A stretch of 63,700 nucleotides of DNA from Streptococcus sp. k-402 (lineage in GTDB: Bacteria; Bacillota; Bacilli; Lactobacillales; Streptococcaceae), in the NCBI RefSeq assembly GCF_013277515.1, contig NZ_VMNB01000013.1:1-63700 (forward strand), given 5' to 3'. Shown here in pieces: positions 47,764 to 57,710 of this stretch. The number at the start of each line of letters is the position of its first letter. The stretch's first letter is position 1. The notes below the pieces were generated by a model, which saw only the letters and a program-made list of their open reading frames with translations, was not told the DNA's origin and did not search any database. Both the position numbers and the translations under genes were made by a program.

Positions 47764-50169
47764 ATGCTTGTATCTTATAAATGGTTAAAAGAATTGGTGG
47801 ACATTGATGTGCCATCACAAGAGTTGGCTGAAAAAATGTCAACTACAGGGATCGAGGTAGAAGGTGTCGAATCACCTGCTGCCGGTCTCTCGAAAATTGT
47901 CGTCGGTGAGATCTTGTCTTGCGAAGATGTGCCAGAAACTCACCTTCATGTTTGTCAGGTTAACGTTGGCGAAGAAGAAGCCCGTCAAATCGTCTGTGGT
48001 GCACCGAATGTGCGTGCTGGTATCAAGGTTATGGTGGCTCTTCCAGGAGCTCGTATCGCTGACAACTACAAAATCAAAAAAGGAAAAATCCGTGGTCTTG
48101 AGTCACTTGGGATGATCTGTTCGCTTGGTGAATTGGGAATTTCTGACTCAGTTGTACCTAAGGAATTCGCAGATGGCATCCAAATCTTGCCAGAAAATGC
48201 CGTTCCTGGGGATGAAGTCTTTTCATACCTAGACTTGGATGATGAAATCATCGAACTGTCTATCACCCCAAACCGTGCAGATGCCCTTTCTATGCGTGGA
48301 GTGGCTCACGAAGTGGCAGCTATCTATGACAAGGCAGTCAACTTTAAAGAATTTACTCTTTCAGAAACTGACCAAGCTGCAACAGATGCTCTTTCTGTGG
48401 GCATTGAAACAGACAAGGCACCTTACTATGCAGCCCGTATCTTGGACAATGTGACTATCGCACCAAGTCCACAATGGTTGCAAAACCTTCTCATGAACGA
48501 AGGAATCCGTCCCATCAATAACGTTGTAGACGTGACAAACTACATCTTGCTCTACTTTGGTCAACCTATGCATGCCTTTGACTTGGATACCTTTGAAGGA
48601 AATGACATCCGTGTGCGTGAAGCGCGTGCTGGTGAAAAAATGGTGACTTTAGACGGTGAAGAACGTGACTTGGACGTGAATGACCTAGTCATCACTGTCG
48701 CAGACAAGCCAGTAGCCCTTGCAGGTGTTATGGGTGGTCAAGCAACAGAAATCTCTGAAAAGTCTACTCGTGTCGTCCTTGAAGCTGCTGTTTTCAATGG
48801 AAAATCTATCCGCAAGACTAGTGGTCGCCTCAACCTTCGTTCTGAGTCATCTTCTCGCTTTGAAAAAGGGATCAATGTGACAACTGTTAACGAAGCCCTT
48901 GATGCGGCGGCTAGCATGATTGCAGAACTTGCAGGTGCGACTGTGCGTAAAGGTATTGTTTCAGCTGGGGAACTTGACACATCAGACGTAGAAGTTTCTT
49001 CAACTCTTGCTGATGTTAACCGTGTCCTCGGAACTGATCTTTCTTATGCTGATGTAGAAGACGTCTTCCGTCGTCTTGGCTTTGGTCTTTCTGGAAATGC
49101 AGAAAGCTTTACAGTCAGCGTCCCACGTCGTCGTTGGGATATCACTATTGAAGCAGACCTCTTTGAAGAAATCGCTCGTATTTATGGTTATGACCGCTTG
49201 CCAACCAGTCTTCCAAAAGACGATGGGACAGCTGGTGAATTGACAGCTACACAAAAACTCCGCCGTCAAGTTCGTACTATTGCTGAAGGGGCAGGTTTGA
49301 CAGAAATCATCACCTATGCTCTGACAACTCCTGAAAAAGCAGTAGAGTTCACAGCTCAACCAAGTAACCTTACGGAACTTATGTGGCCAATGACAGTGGA
49401 TCGTTCTGTCCTCCGCCAAAATATGATCTCAGGTATCCTAGATACAGTTGCTTACAATGTGGCTCGTAAGAACAAAAACTTGGCTCTTTACGAGATTGGA
49501 AAAGTCTTTGAACAAACTGGCAATCCAAAAGAAGAACTTCCAAATGAAATCAACAGTTTTGCCTTTGCCTTGACAGGCTTGGTTGCTGAAAAAGATTTCC
49601 AAACAGTAGCAGTTCCAGTTGATTTCTTCTATGCTAAGGGAATCCTTGAAGCCCTCTTTGCTCGTTTGGGACTCCAAGTAACTTATACAGCAACATCTGA
49701 AATCGCTAGCCTTCACCCAGGTCGTACAGCTGTGATTTCACTCGGTGACCAAGTGCTTGGTTTCCTTGGTCAAGTGCATCCAGTCACTGCTAAAGCTTAC
49801 GATATTCCAGAAACGTATGTAGCTGAGCTTAACCTTTCAGCCATCGAAGCTGCCCTTCAACCAGCTACTCCATTTGTGGAAATTACTAAATTCCCAGCAG
49901 TTAGCCGTGACGTTGCCCTCCTTCTTAAGGCAGAAGTGACTCATCAAGAAGTTATAGATGCTATCCAAGCTGCCGGCGTGAAACGTTTGACAGATATCAA
50001 ACTCTTTGATGTCTTCTCAGGCGAAAAATTGGGACTTGGTATGAAGTCAATGGCTTATAGCTTGACCTTCCAAAATCCAGAAGACAGCTTAACGGACGAA
50101 GAAGTCGCACGCTACATGGAAAAAATCCAAGCATCACTTGAAGAAAAAGTCAATGCAGAAGTGCGTTAA
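47764..50169 (+). CDS. pheT: Phenylalanyl-tRNA synthetase beta subunit
   Basis: An 801-residue subunit. From the N-terminus: tRNA-binding EMAP-like domain ([27 protein letters not shown]), B3/B4 editing domain, B5 domain, catalytic-core-like domain and C-terminal ferredoxin-fold anticodon-binding domain ([12 protein letters not shown]). With PheS it forms the (alpha-beta)2 enzyme that charges tRNA-Phe and edits Tyr-tRNA-Phe. Full length, with a terminator downstream. It is the third gene of the T-box operon. Confidence 0.97.
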   Translation: MLVSYKWLKELVDIDVPSQELAEKMSTTGIEVEGVESPAAGLSKIVVGEILSCEDVPETHLHVCQVNVGEEEARQIVCGAPNVRAGIKVMVALPGARIADNYKIKKGKIRGLESLGMICSLGELGISDSVVPKEFADGIQILPENAVPGDEVFSYLDLDDEIIELSITPNRADALSMRGVAHEVAAIYDKAVNFKEFTLSETDQAATDALSVGIETDKAPYYAARILDNVTIAPSPQWLQNLLMNEGIRPINNVVDVTNYILLYFGQPMHAFDLDTFEGNDIRVREARAGEKMVTLDGEERDLDVNDLVITVADKPVALAGVMGGQATEISEKSTRVVLEAAVFNGKSIRKTSGRLNLRSESSSRFEKGINVTTVNEALDAAASMIAELAGATVRKGIVSAGELDTSDVEVSSTLADVNRVLGTDLSYADVEDVFRRLGFGLSGNAESFTVSVPRRRWDITIEADLFEEIARIYGYDRLPTSLPKDDGTAGELTATQKLRRQVRTIAEGAGLTEIITYALTTPEKAVEFTAQPSNLTELMWPMTVDRSVLRQNMISGILDTVAYNVARKNKNLALYEIGKVFEQTGNPKEELPNEINSFAFALTGLVAEKDFQTVAVPVDFFYAKGILEALFARLGLQVTYTATSEIASLHPGRTAVISLGDQVLGFLGQVHPVTAKAYDIPETYVAELNLSAIEAALQPATPFVEITKFPAVSRDVALLLKAEVTHQEVIDAIQAAGVKRLTDIKLFDVFSGEKLGLGMKSMAYSLTFQNPEDSLTDEEVARYMEKIQASLEEKVNAEVR

Positions 50170-50174
50170 AGTAT

Positions 50175-50200
50175 CAATCCATCCTTCGGGGTGGATTTTT
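50175..50200 (+). terminator. pheT terminator
   Basis: AATCCATCC-TTCG-GGGTGGATT followed by TTT. Confidence 0.85.
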
Positions 50201-50348
50201 GCTTTTCAAATAACAATTCAGGATTAAAAATAGACAGTTGAGGAACAGAGAAGATAAATTGGAGTTTACCAGTGTATAATGTACTCATAACTCAAAGTAC
50301 CTTAAGATTTTTTACTAAAATGAGGATGATAAAAATGGACAGAAATCA

Positions 50349-50377
50349 TTGTAAAGGCTATCAAAAAAGAGTATAAT
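50349..50377 (+). promoter_or_regulatory. Promoter of the NatAB-type ABC operon
   Basis: TTGTAA (50349-50354), 17 bases, TATAAT (50372-50377), 27 bases before the ATG. Confidence 0.7.
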
Positions 50378-50404
50378 GAGTGCAAGACATTTCGGAGGTG
50401 AAAG

Positions 50405-51298
50405 ATGCTAGAAGTAAGAAATCTAGAGAAAAGTTTTGGATCCAAGCAAGTTTTGTTTGGTATTGACTTTCAAGCACGACCAGGTCGTATTTTGGGACTA
50501 GTCGGGAAAAATGGTGCTGGGAAGACAACGATTTTCCATAGTATTTTGAAGTTTTTAGAATACCAAGGAGACATCAGTCTGGATGGGCAGGATATCCGTC
50601 AGGAAACCTATACTCGGATTGGCTATCTGCCTGAAGAACGCAGTCTCATGCCTAAATTGACAGTCCTTGAACAGGTTCGCTACTTGGCGACTCTAAAAGG
50701 CATGGATGCCAAGGAGGTCAAGGAAAAACTCCCTCAATGGATGAAGAAGTTGGAAGTGAAAGGGAAGCTGACAGATAAAATTAAGAGTCTGTCAAAAGGA
50801 AATCAACAGAAGATTCAGCTCATCATTACTCTTATTCATGAACCAGACTTGATTATCTTGGATGAGCCTTTCAGTGGATTGGATCCAGTCAATACAGAAT
50901 TGCTCAAGCAAGTTATTTTTCAGGAAAAAGAACGTGGGGCAACCATTATCTTTTCTGACCATGTCATGACCAACGTCGAGGAGCTTTGTGACGATATTCT
51001 AATGATTCGAGATGGCCGTGTGGTCTTGCATGGACCAGTTCAGGATGTCCGCAATCAATACGGGAAAACGCGTCTCTTTGTTTCAAGTGAACGAAGCAAG
51101 GAAGAATTGGAAAAACTTCCTCATGTTAAACAGGTGAGCTTGACCAAACAAGGCAGTTGGAAATTGATCTTGGAGGATGAGAGCGCTGGAAGGGAACTTT
51201 TCCCAATCTTGACTCAAGGGCAATATATCGCAACCTTTGATCAGCAAGCGCCAACAATCGATGAAATCTTTAAACTAGAATCAGGGGTGGAAGTATGA
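50405..51298 (+). CDS. ABC exporter ATPase (NatA-like)
   Basis: A 297-residue ATPase: Walker A GKNGAGKTT near residue 36, signature LSKGNQQK, Walker B LIILDEPFSGLDP, H-loop FSDH, and a C-terminal domain of about 80 residues (DUF4162-like). The SKGN signature and the extra domain are typical of the NatA/YhaQ type. Its stop overlaps the permease start by four bases (ATGA). Sodium, drug or antimicrobial peptide export are all possible. Confidence 0.92.
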   Translation: MLEVRNLEKSFGSKQVLFGIDFQARPGRILGLVGKNGAGKTTIFHSILKFLEYQGDISLDGQDIRQETYTRIGYLPEERSLMPKLTVLEQVRYLATLKGMDAKEVKEKLPQWMKKLEVKGKLTDKIKSLSKGNQQKIQLIITLIHEPDLIILDEPFSGLDPVNTELLKQVIFQEKERGATIIFSDHVMTNVEELCDDILMIRDGRVVLHGPVQDVRNQYGKTRLFVSSERSKEELEKLPHVKQVSLTKQGSWKLILEDESAGRELFPILTQGQYIATFDQQAPTIDEIFKLESGVEV

Positions 51299-52494
51299 GA
51301 AATATGTGGGTTGTAATGAAGGAAACCTATCTTCGACATGTCAAATCGTGGAGTTTCTTCTTTATGGTGATTTCACCATTCTTGTTTATCGGTCTCTCTG
51401 GGGGAATTGGCTATCTTCAAGGCTCTTCTATGGCTCAGAGTGGCAAGATAGCAGTAGTCAGCACTGTTCCAGCTGTGACAGACAGTCTTAAATCTACCAA
51501 TGGTCTCAATTTTGATTATCAGGATGAAGCAAGTGCTCAAGCTGCTATCAAGGATGAAAAATTAAAAGGCTATATGACCATTGACCAAGAGGATAGTGTC
51601 TTGAAGGCAGTTTATCACGGTGAAACTTCCCTTGAGATTGCTATTAAGCTAGGAGTAACGAGCAAGTTAAATGAGCTTCAAGATCAACTCAATCGTTCGG
51701 CAGCCAATTTGTCACAAGAACAGGAAAAACGCTTGGAACAAACAGTTAACTTTACGGAGAAAATTGATGAATCCAAGGAAAATAAAAAAATGATTCAAAC
51801 AATCGCGGCTACAGCGGTTGGTGGCTTTCTCTATATGATTTTAATTACTTATGCTAGTGTCACTGCCCAGGAAGTGGCTAGTGAGAAAGGTACTAAAATC
51901 ATGGAGGTGGTCTTCTCCAGCATTCGAGCCAGTCATTATTTCTATGCTCGTATGCTTGCCTTGTTGCTTGTGATTTTGACCCATATTGGCATTTACGTCG
52001 TGGGTGGACTTGCTGCCATTCTTCTCTTTAAAGACCTACCAATCTTGGCACAATCTGGTATTTTAAACCATATAGGAGAGGCTTTCTCGCTCAACACCTT
52101 ATTGTTTGTCTTGGTTAGCCTCTTTATGTACGTTGTTTTAGCAGCCTTCCTAGGTTCTATGGTTTCTCGTCCTGAGGATGCAGGGAAAGCCTTGTCGCCT
52201 TTGATGATTTTGATTCTAGGTGGTTTTTTTGGAGTGACAGCTCTAGGTGCAGCTGGTGACAATCTCATCTTGAAGATTGGTTCATATATTCCCTTTATTT
52301 CGACTTTCTTCATGCCGTTTAGAGCTATTAATGGCTATGCAAATGGGTTAGAAGCTTGGATTTCGCTTGCGATTACGATTGCTTTTGCAGTAACGGCAAC
52401 AGTCTTTATCGGACGTATGTATGCTAGCCTCGTTCTGCAAACAGATGATTTAGGTCCTTGGAAAACCTTTAAACGTGCCTTATCTTATAAATAG
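51295..52494 (+). CDS. ABC exporter permease (NatB/YhaP-like)
   Basis: A 399-residue ABC-2 type permease: one N-terminal membrane helix (about 20-45), an extracellular domain to about residue 160 with coiled-coil segments, then five or six helices with the conserved EKGTKIMEVVFSSIRASHYFYARML. It matches the NatB/YhaP type and is coupled to the ATPase gene. No further genes share the operon. Confidence 0.9.
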   Translation: MRNMWVVMKETYLRHVKSWSFFFMVISPFLFIGLSGGIGYLQGSSMAQSGKIAVVSTVPAVTDSLKSTNGLNFDYQDEASAQAAIKDEKLKGYMTIDQEDSVLKAVYHGETSLEIAIKLGVTSKLNELQDQLNRSAANLSQEQEKRLEQTVNFTEKIDESKENKKMIQTIAATAVGGFLYMILITYASVTAQEVASEKGTKIMEVVFSSIRASHYFYARMLALLLVILTHIGIYVVGGLAAILLFKDLPILAQSGILNHIGEAFSLNTLLFVLVSLFMYVVLAAFLGSMVSRPEDAGKALSPLMILILGGFFGVTALGAAGDNLILKIGSYIPFISTFFMPFRAINGYANGLEAWISLAITIAFAVTATVFIGRMYASLVLQTDDLGPWKTFKRALSYK

Positions 52495-52497
52495 AAG

Positions 52498-52522
52498 AGC
52501 CTCGCGAAAGCGAGGTTTTTTT
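52498..52522 (+). terminator. Terminator of the NatAB-type operon
   Basis: CCTCGC-GAAA-GCGAGG followed by TTTTTTT. Confidence 0.9.
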
Positions 52523-52566
52523 AGAGATAAAAAGAGTGGAATTTAGAAAAATATTTTTCATATCTA

Positions 52567-52710
52567 TTGACTTTTAGGGGTGAAATTTGGTATTATAGTA
52601 GGCGGTATTGTTTACCCCATTTGAAAGGCCCCGGAACCTTCCAAATACTTTTTGATGGGAAGGAACACCCATCACCGTAAACAAAAATCGAACTATATAT
52701 AGGAGAAATC
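52567..52710 (+). ncRNA. Promoter and L13 leader of rplM
   Basis: Promoter TTGACT (52567-52572), 18 bases, TATTAT (52591-52596), then a leader of about 100 bases with the conserved GGTATTGTTTACCCC start, paired GGAACCTTCC / GGAAGGAAC and the CACCGTAAAC end. This fits the L13 leader family found before rplM-rpsI in Firmicutes, a probable autoregulatory element bound by L13. Confidence 0.75.
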
Positions 52711-53157
52711 ATGAACAAAACAACATTTATGGCTAAACCAGGCCAAGTTGAACGTAAATGGTACGTAGTTGACGCAACTGATGTACCACTTGGACGTCTT
52801 TCTGCAGTAGTTGCTAGCGTACTTCGCGGAAAAAACAAACCAACATTTACACCACACACTGATACAGGTGACTTTGTGATTGTTATCAATGCTGAAAAAG
52901 TTAAATTGACTGGTAAAAAAGCAACTGATAAAATCTACTACACTCACTCAAACCACCCAGGTGGATTGAAACAAATCTCTGCAGGTGAACTTCGTTCTAA
53001 AAATGCAGTACGTTTGATCGAGAAATCAGTTAAAGGTATGCTTCCACACAATACTCTTGGACGCGCTCAAGGTATGAAGTTGAAAGTATTTGTTGGAGCT
53101 GAGCACACTCACGCTGCACAACAACCAGAAGTTCTTGATATTTCAGGACTTATCTAA
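52711..53157 (+). CDS. rplM: 50S ribosomal protein L13
   Basis: A 148-residue L13: [31 protein letters not shown] and the C-terminal LYVGAEHTH-like segment ([17 protein letters not shown]). Full length. It is the first gene of the rplM-rpsI operon, with an AGGAGA site. Confidence 0.98.
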   Translation: MNKTTFMAKPGQVERKWYVVDATDVPLGRLSAVVASVLRGKNKPTFTPHTDTGDFVIVINAEKVKLTGKKATDKIYYTHSNHPGGLKQISAGELRSKNAVRLIEKSVKGMLPHNTLGRAQGMKLKVFVGAEHTHAAQQPEVLDISGLI

Positions 53158-53175
53158 GGAAAGGAACAATAAAGT

Positions 53176-53568
53176 ATGTCACAAGCACAATATGCAGGTA
53201 CTGGACGTCGTAAAAACGCTGTTGCACGCGTTCGCCTTGTTCCAGGAACTGGTAAAATCACTGTTAACAAAAAAGATGTTGAAGAGTACATCCCACACGC
53301 TGACCTTCGTCTTGTCATCAACCAACCATTCGCAGTTACTTCAACTGCAGGTTCATACGACGTTTTCGTTAACGTTGTAGGTGGTGGATACGCTGGTCAA
53401 TCAGGAGCTATCCGTCACGGTATCGCTCGTGCCCTTCTTCAAGTAGACCCAGACTTCCGCGATTCATTGAAACGCGCAGGACTTCTTACACGTGACTCAC
53501 GTAAAGTTGAACGTAAGAAACCAGGTCTTAAGAAAGCTCGTAAAGCATCACAATTTAGTAAACGTTAA
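53176..53568 (+). CDS. rpsI: 30S ribosomal protein S9
   Basis: A 130-residue S9: [20 protein letters not shown] at the N-terminus and the C-terminal [17 protein letters not shown], whose final Arg contacts P-site tRNA. It follows rplM by 18 bases. The 3' end of rpsI is a known type of integration target for mobile elements, and an accessory island lies directly beyond it here. Confidence 0.98.
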   Translation: MSQAQYAGTGRRKNAVARVRLVPGTGKITVNKKDVEEYIPHADLRLVINQPFAVTSTAGSYDVFVNVVGGGYAGQSGAIRHGIARALLQVDPDFRDSLKRAGLLTRDSRKVERKKPGLKKARKASQFSKR

Positions 53569-53591
53569 TTCGAAAGAATTACTATACTTAC

Positions 53592-53620
53592 AAAGAGCAC
53601 CTTTCGGGGTGTTCTTTTTT
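53592..53620 (+). terminator. rplM-rpsI terminator
   Basis: AGAGCACC-TTTC-GGGGTGTTCT followed by TTTTT. Confidence 0.85.
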
Positions 53621-53868
53621 GTACTTTCTTGCTAAATTGGTGCAATTGATACAGTTGTTGCGACTTTAGTCGCTTACAAATGTGGCTGCAACCTGACGAA
53701 GTCAGTTGCCTCAAAACGTTAATCAATACTATACTATCAACGTTTCAAATCACTCAAAAGTTTACCTTATGGGTGCTTTTTTCGTGTCTTTGAAAAATAA
53801 TTAACTGGACAATAAACGTCCACTCTTTTTTGTAAACTTAAATTATCAATAAAAAGAGGTGAAATTAA
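53621..53868. other. Junction between rpsI and the accessory island
   Basis: Holds a strong hairpin, GCAACCTGAC-GAA-GTCAGTTGC (about 53687-53709), whose CTGACGAAGTCAG core resembles part of BOX-type repeats, and AAACGTTAAT (53714-53723), which repeats the last bases of rpsI (53560-53569). No gene is visible. Confidence 0.5.
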
Positions 53869-55734
53869 ATGAATTATTATCAAGTTGAGTTTAAGAATCC
53901 TGATGATTTCTTAAAAACTCAAACAGAAGATTTTATTAAGACTAATCGTTTATTGCTATTTAAAGAGGATGACGCTTATTACCTTATTTCTCAAGAAAAT
54001 TACAATGATCAAGAAATCATGGGGAAAATAAAGGATTTTTTTGATCATGAGTTTACATTAAAAAAAGTTAAAACTCTAACAGAAAGTGATTTTATAAAGA
54101 AACTTGAAACAAGTGATAGAAGAGAACTAGTAAAATTCTTATTGAGTGCAAATAAAGAGACAATGCCTCATTATCTAAAGCCTAATTTTGAAAAACTGGA
54201 TGAATTGAAAAACATTTTTGGTCTTACCGATTTTAAGAAGGCTGTTCAAGGACTAATTACATACCTTTCATTTCAAGAAAAAATAAACAATAATGAACAA
54301 CAGCAACACTTTTATATTTTTACTGGTGAGAAAGGTTCGGGTAGAAAGTTTGCAATCAATTTTCTTGAGTCTCTCTTTGGAATGAATGCGATATTTGTTA
54401 ATTGCAATCAATATTTTGTTCCTAAAATAGGTGAAAAAGATTTCCCTGTATTAGTTGATTATCTTTCGGCAAGATCAAAAACAAAATCAGACATTTTTGA
54501 TAATTTTCGACAGAAGAAGGGGAATTCCTTTAATATTATTATCTCTAGAAATATTCAGGAGGCGGGATCTATTAGAAAAGAGTTGCTTGAAGATTTTAAT
54601 AAGGTATCAATAGTTAATTTTCCGCAGTATGATGAATCGGAACTTAAAGGTATTGGTCTTCAAATGCTAAATCAAAAAGGTGTTCGATTGACTAACGAAG
54701 ATTTTGAGCGATTAATAGCTGAAAATAAAGTACTAAAGGATGCTAAAGAAGTTCGTCTTTTTGTTCAAGAGCTTGTTGAATTTGCAGTACGAAATAATTA
54801 TAATCCTTCAGATAAAAACGAATTAAATCTCGATGGATTTATTCTCCAGAATGAATCGTCAGTTGAAGATGAAGAAAATGCGGAGAAAAAGTTGAGTGAA
54901 TTAATTGGTTTAGAAGAAGTGAAAATAGTCCTAAATCAGCAGTTAGCATATAATCGGGTTTCTGCATTGCGTCAAGCTCATGGATTTAGTAACCAAGTAT
55001 TAAATCGACATCTTGTTTTTTCTGGAAATCCTGGAACTGGCAAAACAGTAGTTGCTAGGCTTTTTTCAGAAATTTTATACAATAATAAGATAATTCAAGA
55101 GAATAAGTTAGTGGAAGTGGGGCGAACAGAATTGGTCGGTGAATATGTTGGCCAAACTGCTCCAAAAGTAAAAAGAGCTTTTGATGACGCAAAAGGGGGA
55201 GTACTCTTTATAGATGAGGCCTATAGTCTTATTCCGAGTAGTGAGAGAGACTTTGGACACGAAGCTATTTCAGCGATTATACAAGAAATGGAAAATCGTC
55301 GGGATGAGGTTTTGGTTATTTTTGCTGGTTATGAAGAATTGATGGCCCAATTCATTGAAACTAATCCAGGATTATCCTCTAGAATCTCCAGAGAAATAAA
55401 ATTTTTTGATTATACAATTGATCAACTAATTGCTATTTTAGAATTGATGATCAATAAAAGACATTATCAATTAACTGACGATTGTAAGATGGTACTACTT
55501 CATCATTTTTCAGAAGTTATCAATTGTAACAATTTTGGAAATGCTAGATACGTCCGCAAATTAGTAGATGAGATTATCTTCTGTCAAGCACAACGAGTGA
55601 TTGAAGGCAATAAGATTCAGTTAGAAGATGAAAACTTTTTAAATCAAATTACATTGATAGATATTAATAAGGCTATTGTAGCTCTTGAAGCAAAATCATC
55701 AAAATCAATATCGTTGATAGGATTTGGAAGGTAG
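53869..55734 (+). CDS. Tandem AAA ATPase, CbxX/CfxQ type
   Basis: A 621-residue cytoplasmic protein. After an N-terminal region of about 110 residues come two AAA modules. The first (about 120-300) is degenerate: TGEKGSGRK at 152-160 lacks the Walker A Lys-Thr pair and no DE Walker B is seen. The second (about 340-580) is complete: Walker A SGNPGTGKT at 385-393, Walker B GVLFIDEAYS near 444, and the CbxX/CfxQ pattern VIFAGYEELMAQFIETNPGLSSRI with its arginine finger. The family includes Rubisco activases, SpoVK and EccA. It is AT-rich, opens the island and is followed by a WYL regulator. It probably remodels or powers a partner protein. Confidence 0.85.
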   Translation: MNYYQVEFKNPDDFLKTQTEDFIKTNRLLLFKEDDAYYLISQENYNDQEIMGKIKDFFDHEFTLKKVKTLTESDFIKKLETSDRRELVKFLLSANKETMPHYLKPNFEKLDELKNIFGLTDFKKAVQGLITYLSFQEKINNNEQQQHFYIFTGEKGSGRKFAINFLESLFGMNAIFVNCNQYFVPKIGEKDFPVLVDYLSARSKTKSDIFDNFRQKKGNSFNIIISRNIQEAGSIRKELLEDFNKVSIVNFPQYDESELKGIGLQMLNQKGVRLTNEDFERLIAENKVLKDAKEVRLFVQELVEFAVRNNYNPSDKNELNLDGFILQNESSVEDEENAEKKLSELIGLEEVKIVLNQQLAYNRVSALRQAHGFSNQVLNRHLVFSGNPGTGKTVVARLFSEILYNNKIIQENKLVEVGRTELVGEYVGQTAPKVKRAFDDAKGGVLFIDEAYSLIPSSERDFGHEAISAIIQEMENRRDEVLVIFAGYEELMAQFIETNPGLSSRISREIKFFDYTIDQLIAILELMINKRHYQLTDDCKMVLLHHFSEVINCNNFGNARYVRKLVDEIIFCQAQRVIEGNKIQLEDENFLNQITLIDINKAIVALEAKSSKSISLIGFGR

Positions 55735-55818
55735 AAAAAAACTATAGTAGGCTTTAAAAGAAGAAATCGGTATTTAAAAAATAGTACGATCAGTAAAAGA
55801 TTTGAACTAAGAAATTGA

Positions 55819-55848
55819 TTGAATCTGAATCATTGGAAATGCTATAAT
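55819..55848 (+). promoter_or_regulatory. Promoter of the WYL operon
   Basis: TTGAAT (55819-55824), 18 bases, TATAAT (55843-55848). It suggests that the regulator and the two downstream genes form their own transcript. Confidence 0.6.
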
Positions 55849-55870
55849 ATTGGTAAAGGATTAGAATTAT

Positions 55871-56821
55871 ATGAACGACCAAGAACGCTTATTAACTATA
55901 TTTTTACGCTTACAGTCTGGCGCGCATTTAGCTAAGGCTCAGCTTGCTGATGAATTTGGTGTTAGTGAAAAAACTATACAACGAGATTTTTCTCTCTTGT
56001 CTGGTTTCTTAGATACACAACCAATGGTTGCAGCAGAGCTTGCTTATGATGCAAAGCACCATACAAGATACTTAAAAGGAAAATCTTTGTTTAATAAAAA
56101 GGATATTCTTGTAATTTCAAAGATTTTACTAGAAAATCGTTCTTTGAATAAGGAAGAAAACAAGTCATTACTTGATAGTTTATTAGCACTTGTTTCAAAA
56201 GATGAGCAAAATGAAGTTTCCAGTATTATTGCAAGTGAGTTGCTAAATTATGCACCATTGTCAGATACACAAAATCGTATTGATAAGGTTTGGGAATGGT
56301 CTGAAATGATTCGTAAGGAATTGGTACTAGATATTTAATATCAATCTCCCTATAATACTAAAAAGTATCATACCATTTTCCCGGTATCGCTCTATTATGA
56401 TACCCATTATTTTTACATAGTAGCTTATAATTTAGTTTTTGATTCATATATGACCTTGAAACTAGATAGAATTCTTAGTTGGGTAGAATCTAAAGAAAAG
56501 AAACCTTCTCTCTCATATGGAAGAAAATTTCGTGATGGAGACATTCGTAATAAACGTGTAGATCCATTCATAGGCAAAGAGTTAAAGATCAGAGTCTTAT
56601 TCGTTAATGATCCGGCAATTGTTGTTGATCAATTTCCTACAGCAAAAATTATTGAAAAAACATCAAATGGTAATATTATTGAATTTGTGAGTCAGGATAC
56701 ACCAGGGCTGAAGAGGTGGCTATTGGGCCAAGCGGGATCCTTAAGGGTATTGTCTCCACAGTCGTTAATTGATGATATGAAGATTCTTATTAAGAAAATG
56801 GAAGAAAATTACATTGACTAG
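55871..56821 (+). pseudogene. WYL-domain transcriptional regulator interrupted by in-frame TAA
   Basis: Residues 1-155 have an N-terminal HTH (LAKAQLADEFGVSEKTIQRD). Codon 156 (56336-56338) is TAA, then the same frame continues to 56821 with a WYL domain: FPVSLYYDTHYFYIVAYN, LKLDRI, and the WYL C-terminal extension (GLKRWLLGQAGSLRVLSP). Restored length is 316 codons. WYL proteins of the DeoR/CapW/BrxR type bind nucleotides or oligonucleotides and often repress phage-defence operons. The second part has an ATG at 56450 without a good ribosome site. Real nonsense mutation, suppressed stop or sequencing error cannot be separated here. Confidence 0.85.
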
Positions 56822-56905
56822 ATGTTTGAGAAAGACTGGGAGAAATTTTTGTCTGTTATAAAAGAATACTGTGAATTTCACCAACTAAAGGAGAAGATGA
56901 AATGA
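56822..56905 (+). CDS. 27-codon linker ORF
   Basis: ATG directly abuts the WYL stop (TAGATG), encoding MFEKDWEKFLSVIKEYCEFH and seven more residues, and its TGA overlaps the ATG of the next gene (ATGA). The two junctions would couple translation from the WYL gene to the effector genes. It could be a true small protein or merely a coupling ORF. The next gene also has its own GGAG site inside it. Confidence 0.4.
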   Translation: MFEKDWEKFLSVIKEYCEFHQLKEKMK

Positions 56906-57705
56906 GTAGAGTTATATATAGAACTCGTCCATTTAGCCCCTACGCTAAGTATAGCAAGTATTGGAACGAATACATTCAAGAGGGTGACGAGATTATTAAG
57001 TATGTTTTTAATAAAGTTAAATTTCCCGACAGAGAATTAAGAAATAAAATATACTCAGATGAGAAACAAAGATGGACTATAGGTGATATTGATTTTCCTG
57101 ATTGGTTATATGGATATGTGGTCGACTCTGATTTATCTGACAGTGGTAAAAAAATTGTCAAACAGTGGAGATTAGAGAAGTATATTTCTGATTTAAATAA
57201 TTACAAAGAAAAAGGCTATTTCATTGATGAAGAAAAGAAAATTGTCATAACGGATCGAGAAATATTAATGTTCCGAGAAGACTCAGAAGTACCTTATTGG
57301 GATAAAATCACTTCCTTAGTAAAAGAAGCTTATAATCGTATTCGTATTACGCCTCAAATGATGGAGTTGGTAAAAAAAGATTTTGAGACTCAAACAGTGG
57401 ATTATGAAATACTTTGTGACATGGCTGAACAAAATAGGAAGAAAAACGAAGAGAAAGAAAAAGAATTTTTAGCCAAGCAGCAAGAATTACAAGAGAAAAA
57501 AGATTACGAAGTAGCTATTCAATTGTTTTTAAGACTACAAAAAAATTTAGATGATATAAAGCCAAAGTTAAGTGAAGAAGGAAGAAAAGAAATTGATCAT
57601 CTTCTTAATTTAATCGATGAATCAGAAGTAAGTCGTGCTAGATATGATATTTTACATCAAGCGGGAGTCGAAATAATTTTGAAAGAAAAAAGTAAGAGAG
57701 GCTAA
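56902..57705 (+). CDS. Island protein of unknown family, coiled coil
   Basis: A 267-residue soluble protein. The first 130 residues are rich in aromatic and charged residues (RPFSPYAKYSKYWNEYIQEG, DIDFPDWLYGYVVD). Residues about 180-215 form a strongly charged coiled coil (EQNRKKNEEKEKEFLAKQQE), followed by a helical C-terminus. I recognise no catalytic motif and no membrane segment. It lies five bases upstream of the nuclease-like gene, so the two are probably partners. Confidence 0.7.
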   Translation: MSRVIYRTRPFSPYAKYSKYWNEYIQEGDEIIKYVFNKVKFPDRELRNKIYSDEKQRWTIGDIDFPDWLYGYVVDSDLSDSGKKIVKQWRLEKYISDLNNYKEKGYFIDEEKKIVITDREILMFREDSEVPYWDKITSLVKEAYNRIRITPQMMELVKKDFETQTVDYEILCDMAEQNRKKNEEKEKEFLAKQQELQEKKDYEVAIQLFLRLQKNLDDIKPKLSEEGRKEIDHLLNLIDESEVSRARYDILHQAGVEIILKEKSKRG

Positions 57706-57710
57706 TTTGA

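Noticed and set aside
53090..53380. ORF bridging rplM and rpsI in another frame
   Set aside because: It overlaps both ribosomal protein genes out of frame and has no family similarity.
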